Below, piece after piece: positions 60,427 to 64,000 of a stretch of DNA of 64,000 bases. A program made the translations under genes and the position numbers. The stretch is from Sorex araneus (Eukaryota > Chordata > Mammalia > Eulipotyphla > Soricidae). Every line of letters begins with the position of its first letter. The stretch's first letter is position 1. The stretch is taken from positions 221,440,500 to 221,504,499 of the forward strand of contig NC_073304.1 of NCBI RefSeq assembly GCF_027595985.1, in the 5' to 3' direction. Below the pieces are notes generated by a model that saw only the letters and a program-made list of their open reading frames with translations, was not told the origin of the DNA and did not search any database.

Positions 60427-60623
60427 TTTTTTTTTTTTTTTTGGCGGGGGGTGAAGGGGAATGATACCCAGTGATGCTCAGGGCTTATTGCTGGTTCTGC
60501 ACTCAGGAATGACTCCTGGCAGTGCTCAGGAGTGCACTCCGTGGGGGATGCCGAGGATGAAACCTGGGTTGGCCAAGGGTAAGACAGATAAACCCCTTAC
60601 CTGTTGTACTGTCACTCCGGCCT
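60427..60623 (-). mobile_element. SINE-A copy
   Basis: T run, ATACCCAGTGATGCTCAGGG, ends TGTCACTCCGGCC; a short insertion (GTGCACTCCGTGG) in the body. Confidence 0.88.
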
Positions 60624-60937
60624 CGAATAGCTCACCTTTAAGCTTGAGAGCCGGAGAGCAGACTATTTTCCTGCAATAATGGTCCAGAAGGCGGACTAGT
60701 GCCCCCCACCCCTGCTCTTTTTCTCTCTCCACAAGTCTGAGGTTCCCTTCAGAGCAGAACCAGACTTCCGGAGGGACGCCTGAACCAGGAGTTGGGATGT
60801 GCAGAGTGCTCGGTGCTCCTGCACCCCTATCCTCCCTAAAATGCCTCCCCAGCCAGGGGGCAACAATGCAGTGTGGTCTGGGGCAGACAGCCTGGGCCAG
60901 GGGCAGCCTGAAGTAGGCCCTCCTCTGTGCCCGGCCC
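60624..60937. other. Unique sequence, nothing recognised
   Basis: About 310 bp to the next insertion. Confidence 0.4.
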
Positions 60938-60950
60938 CAGGCTGGCACTT

Positions 60951-61198
60951 AAATTTTTTTTATTTTAATGAATCATCGTGAGATACATTTACAGACTTAC
61001 AGGCTTTCATGATTGCGTTTTAGTCACACAATGTTCAAGTACCCATCCCTCCACTGGTGCCCATTCCCCACCCCCAATATTCCCAGTAACCCTCCCCCAC
61101 CCCTGCCCCTTCTCACCTCCTGCCTCTGTGGCAGCCACAATCCCTCTAACTCTCTCTGTCCTTTTGGGTGTGATGGCTTGCAATTCAGGTAACAAGCA
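60951..61198 (-). mobile_element. L1-like 3' tail insertion, 248 bp, with 13-bp TSD
   Basis: TSD CAGGCTGGCACTT at 60938-60950 and 61199-61211, exact. The minus strand reads GTGGAGGGATGGGTACTTG, ACATTGTGTGACTAAAACG, then a tail with ATTAAAATAAAAAA, parallel to the 58181 copy. Confidence 0.82.
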
Positions 61199-61306
61199 CA
61201 GGCTGGCACTTTTATCAAGCTCACTGGCGGCAGATGGTACCTGTATGGTAAGTGCCAGTCACTGAGTGTTTCGAGAAGGAAACTCCGTTCAGAGAGATGA
61301 AAGAGG

Positions 61307-61487
61307 GTCCGGAGCCCGTAGCACAGCGGGGAGAGCGCTTGCCTTGCATGCCTCCCACCCGGGTTTGATTCCCCAGCACCCCTTATGGTCCCCTAATCTC
61401 TGCCAAGAGTGATTCCTGAGTGCAAGAGCCAGGAGGTAAGTCCTGAGCACCACCTGGTGTGACCCCAAACCCAACCCAGACAAACAG
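61307..61487 (+). mobile_element. SINE-A copy
   Basis: GGTCCGGAGCCCGTAGCACA head, GGGTTTGATTCCCC B box. Confidence 0.88.
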
Positions 61488-61829
61488 AAAAACCAGAGAG
61501 ATGAAAGATCCGGTCACCACCCAGGGCGTGTCCACGCAGACACTCAGTTTCCTGGTCAGCTTCCTCCTGCCCAGGAGGAGAGAACGGCAGAGGAAGGCAG
61601 GAGAGGGCAGACAAGATGCTGAACTGGAGCTGAGAGGGCCTGAGTGAGTGTCAGCTGTGAGAGCAGGACAGCTGAGTGTCCCCCGACTGGGCACCCAGGC
61701 CCTGCCCCCCCCGCCGCCGCCGCCTGCGGGCATCATGTTGGGGTTGGCTTTTTGCCAGCTTGTGTGGCATTGTGCAGGCCACAACCCCGGGGCCCGGAGC
61801 CCAGACCTGGCTGAGTGACGGTGGTGGAT
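61488..61829. other. Unique sequence, nothing recognised
   Basis: GC-rich, with a short (CCG)n at 61711-61723. Confidence 0.4.
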
Positions 61830-62075
61830 AGAGACATGAATGAGCGCCCGGAAGGCATGAATCAACCGGGGCGTCACTACCTGGGTGCCACCGCAGCTAC
61901 ACTGACGCCGAACGAACAGGAAAGCAGCCGTCACTGCCGCTTCCTCGGCTCTTTATTATTAGATCTGTGCCTCTCTGCTCTCCTAGAAGTGCTTGTCCCC
62001 AGACTGCGCTGATTGATGCCGCAGAACTCGTACCCCGAGACAGACCCGAGGCGAGAAGGACAGTTATTTAACACA
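61830..62075. promoter_or_regulatory. Weak candidate conserved block
   Basis: Repeat-free sequence with CTTTATTATTAGATC, GCTGATTGATG and GTTATTTAACAC. No coding frame. Confidence 0.25.
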
Positions 62076-62694
62076 GCGCCAGGGGCATGGCTGTGGGGAC
62101 ATTCTTCTTGTGCGTGGGGCCGCAGATGACATTAGAAGTGGGAGCCCAGGACACGGATGGCTCCTCAAGGTGGCTTGGCTCTCCCAGCCCTGCCGCTGAG
62201 CCCCGGCCTGTGGGGCCTGGCGGCCCAGAGCAAAGTCCTGGCCCAGACTTGCCAAACCCAGTTTCCCGCTGTGGCCTCAGCCCATGTGGCCCGCAGGGGC
62301 TCACTGCCCCACCGCCCCCCCCGTGACTGGTCTCATCTGGGCCCTGTGGCTGACGTGATGGGCACTGATGGGTGAGCTGGCAGCTGGCTGGAGCTGCCCT
62401 GCCCTGGGCACCGTTTTCCCTGCTTGTCAGCACTGCCGGCCGCCCGAGCTGCAGACACAAGCTCCAGAGGGGAGAGGCCCCAGCTGGGCTGGTCTCCCGG
62501 GTCACTGGAGCACAAATGTGACAGCTTCTCCGAGCAGAGGGGCTCCCGCCCCGGTCCGCCCCAGTGCTCCCCCCCACAACCCGGGGGCCGTTTCCTGGCT
62601 GCCTCTCTCTGTCTCGCTTCCATTCAGGACTGAAGGAAGCACTGAACAGCTTGGGGCCACACCTTCATCCATCTCCTCCTCCTCCCTTTCGCAT
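62076..62694. other. Unique GC-rich sequence
   Basis: No repeat or exon recognised. Confidence 0.4.
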
Positions 62695-62830
62695 TTTTTT
62701 GTGGGGGCAGGGTGGGGGACACATCTAGTGGTGCTGCAGGTGGGGGACATGAGCCGGCAGTGCTAGGGGGTCACGCCATGCTGCAGATGGAGCCGGGTCA
62801 AATGCCTAAAGCCCCACACCAGCTCTCTGG
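62695..62830 (-). mobile_element. Old SINE-A-like copy
   Basis: GGGGACACATCTAGTGGTGC and CACACCAGCTCTCTGG. Confidence 0.5.
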
Positions 62831-63041
62831 GCGGGCCCTGACCTCTCTCCGCCCCTGACTTCTGAGCTGATTCCCCCCGCCCCCGTGATGTGTGTGCACG
62901 CGTGGAAATGCACGGACTCTGCACATACATACATCACTGCACACGCCAACCACGCATGCCACACACACCAACCACACACACAAGCTTTAGACAGGAAGCA
63001 GGGGTTCCTTCCCAGGACCCGTGATTCAGCCCTGTGGGGCC

Positions 63042-63195
63042 TGGAGAGAGTGTACAGGGGTGAAGGCACCTGCCTTGCATTCTGGTGACCCTGATTTGAC
63101 CCCCGGCACCGCACAAGATCCCTTGAGCACGGCCAGGGTCACTCCTGAGCACAGAGCCTAGAATAACTTCATTACTTCTGGGTGTGGCTCAAAAC
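63042..63195 (+). mobile_element. SINE-A copy, diverged
   Basis: CACCTGCCTTGCATTCTGG, TGATTTGACCCCCGGC, TCTGGGTGTGGCTCAAAAC. Confidence 0.75.
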
Positions 63196-63211
63196 TCCTC
63201 TCCCCTTAAAT

Positions 63212-63385
63212 TTTTTTTCTTTCTTTCTGGGTCACACCTGGCGATGCACAGGGCTTACTCCTGGCTCTGCACTCAGGAATCACTCCTGCTGGTGCTCAAG
63301 GGACCATATGGGATGCTGGGAATGGAACCCGAGTTGGCCACATGCAAGGCAAACGCCCTACCCGCTGTGCTATCGCTCCAGCCCC
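63212..63385 (-). mobile_element. SINE-A copy with approximate TSD
   Basis: Near consensus; flanks CTCCCCTTAAATTTTTTT and CTCCCCCTAAATTTTTTT. Confidence 0.94.
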
Positions 63386-63413
63386 TCCCCCTAAATTTTT
63401 TTAAAAGAGACCT

Positions 63414-63640
63414 GAGGGGCGCTGTGGGGGGACCCAGGGCTGGGGCATGTTCCGCATGTGGGAGCTGCAGGTTTCATCCCCACCCCACGGCGCATGGCTC
63501 TGCCAGGAGACGCCCCTGAGCGCCAGGTGTGGCCAGAAAATAACAAATCTGAGGGGCCTGAGCGATAGGACAGCGATAGGGCACTTGTTTTGCATGCAGC
63601 CCACCTGGGCTCAATCCCTGGGTGCTCCCAGGGGAGTGCT
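63414..63640 (+). mobile_element. Two partial plus-strand SINE-A copies
   Basis: 63414-63550 (old) and 63553-63640 (GGGCCTGAGCGATAGGACAG), the latter running into the minisatellite. Confidence 0.65.
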
Positions 63641-63772
63641 CCCAGTGGGGTGTGCTCCCAGGAGAGTGCTCACAGAGGGGTGCTCACAGATGGGGTGCTC
63701 ACAGAGAGGGGGTGCATTCACAGAGGGGTGTGCTCGCAGTGGGGAATGTGCTCACTGTGGGGTGTGCCCAAA
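63620..63772 (+). repeat. GTGCTCACAGAGGGGT minisatellite
   Basis: About nine units of 15-18 bp. The first units read GTGCTCCCAGGGGA, as if seeded from SINE body sequence. Confidence 0.92.
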
Positions 63773-64000
63773 GTGTCTGTGTCTGGGGTGGTGGTGATGG
63801 ACCTAGGGGTCCCCCGCGGCTGATGGGGTGGAAGGACCCGCTGACTCCCAGGAGGAGGGCAGTGGGATGAGCTGGCTTTTCTGAGCATGGAGGTGGCTAC
63901 CCTCTTGCCCTGGACAAGCACCCCCCCCCCAGGGCCTCCCGCTCTCCCTCAAATCAGGTCAGGCTGTGGGGAAGGGGGACAAGGCTGCCGGGCAGGGCCC
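63773..64000. other. Unique sequence to window end
   Basis: GC-rich; nothing recognised. Confidence 0.4.

Overview
This is a GC-rich mammalian window, most likely from a shrew (Soricidae, Eulipotyphla). The strongest pointer is more than 100 copies of one tRNA-headed SINE that I recognise from Sorex genomic sequence. It begins GGGGCTGGAGTGATAGCACA, has a pol III A box and a B box (GGGTTCGATTCCC), a body ending CGGGTGTGACCCAAAAAGC, and an A tail. I call it SINE-A; '+' copies read in that direction, and '-' copies start with a T run and end GCTCCAGCCCC. A second family (SINE-B) has the same head but a different body. Three L1-like 3' tails, one old L1M fragment and several MIR pieces complete the interspersed repeats. 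The organism call rests on recognition, not on a search.

Only one protein-coding gene is supported: DCAKD (dephospho-CoA kinase domain containing), + strand. Its four coding exons are 17807-17918, 18775-18978, 22661-22748 and 25023-25314. They join at consensus GT/AG sites into a 231-codon frame. A CpG-island promoter with a probable non-coding first exon lies at about 9710-10440, and the poly(A) signal is at 25903-25908.

Layout. 1-9.7 kb: SINE-rich upstream DNA ending in a composite GT/GA minisatellite. 9.7-25.9 kb: DCAKD, with SINEs, a nested SINE pair, a (CCT)n array and a GATA-motif element in its introns. 25.9-64 kb: a gene-free interval containing an orphan CpG island, CTCF-like motifs, minisatellites and about ten repeat-free, homeodomain-motif-rich blocks that look like conserved non-coding elements. 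In human 17q21.31 DCAKD lies between NMT1 and C1QL1 (from memory). By that synteny the right-hand interval would be the DCAKD-C1QL1 gap; neither neighbour's coding sequence was found here.

No new protein system is present. The novelty is in repeat biology: two SINE families sharing one head, a 13-unit expansion inside a SINE, a 48-bp palindrome inside a SINE, a locally copied 73-bp segment inserted in a SINE, and nested or serial insertions with readable target-site duplications (TSDs). The other interest is the regulatory-looking gene desert. Almost all open reading frames outside the four DCAKD exons are translated SINEs or chance GC-rich frames.
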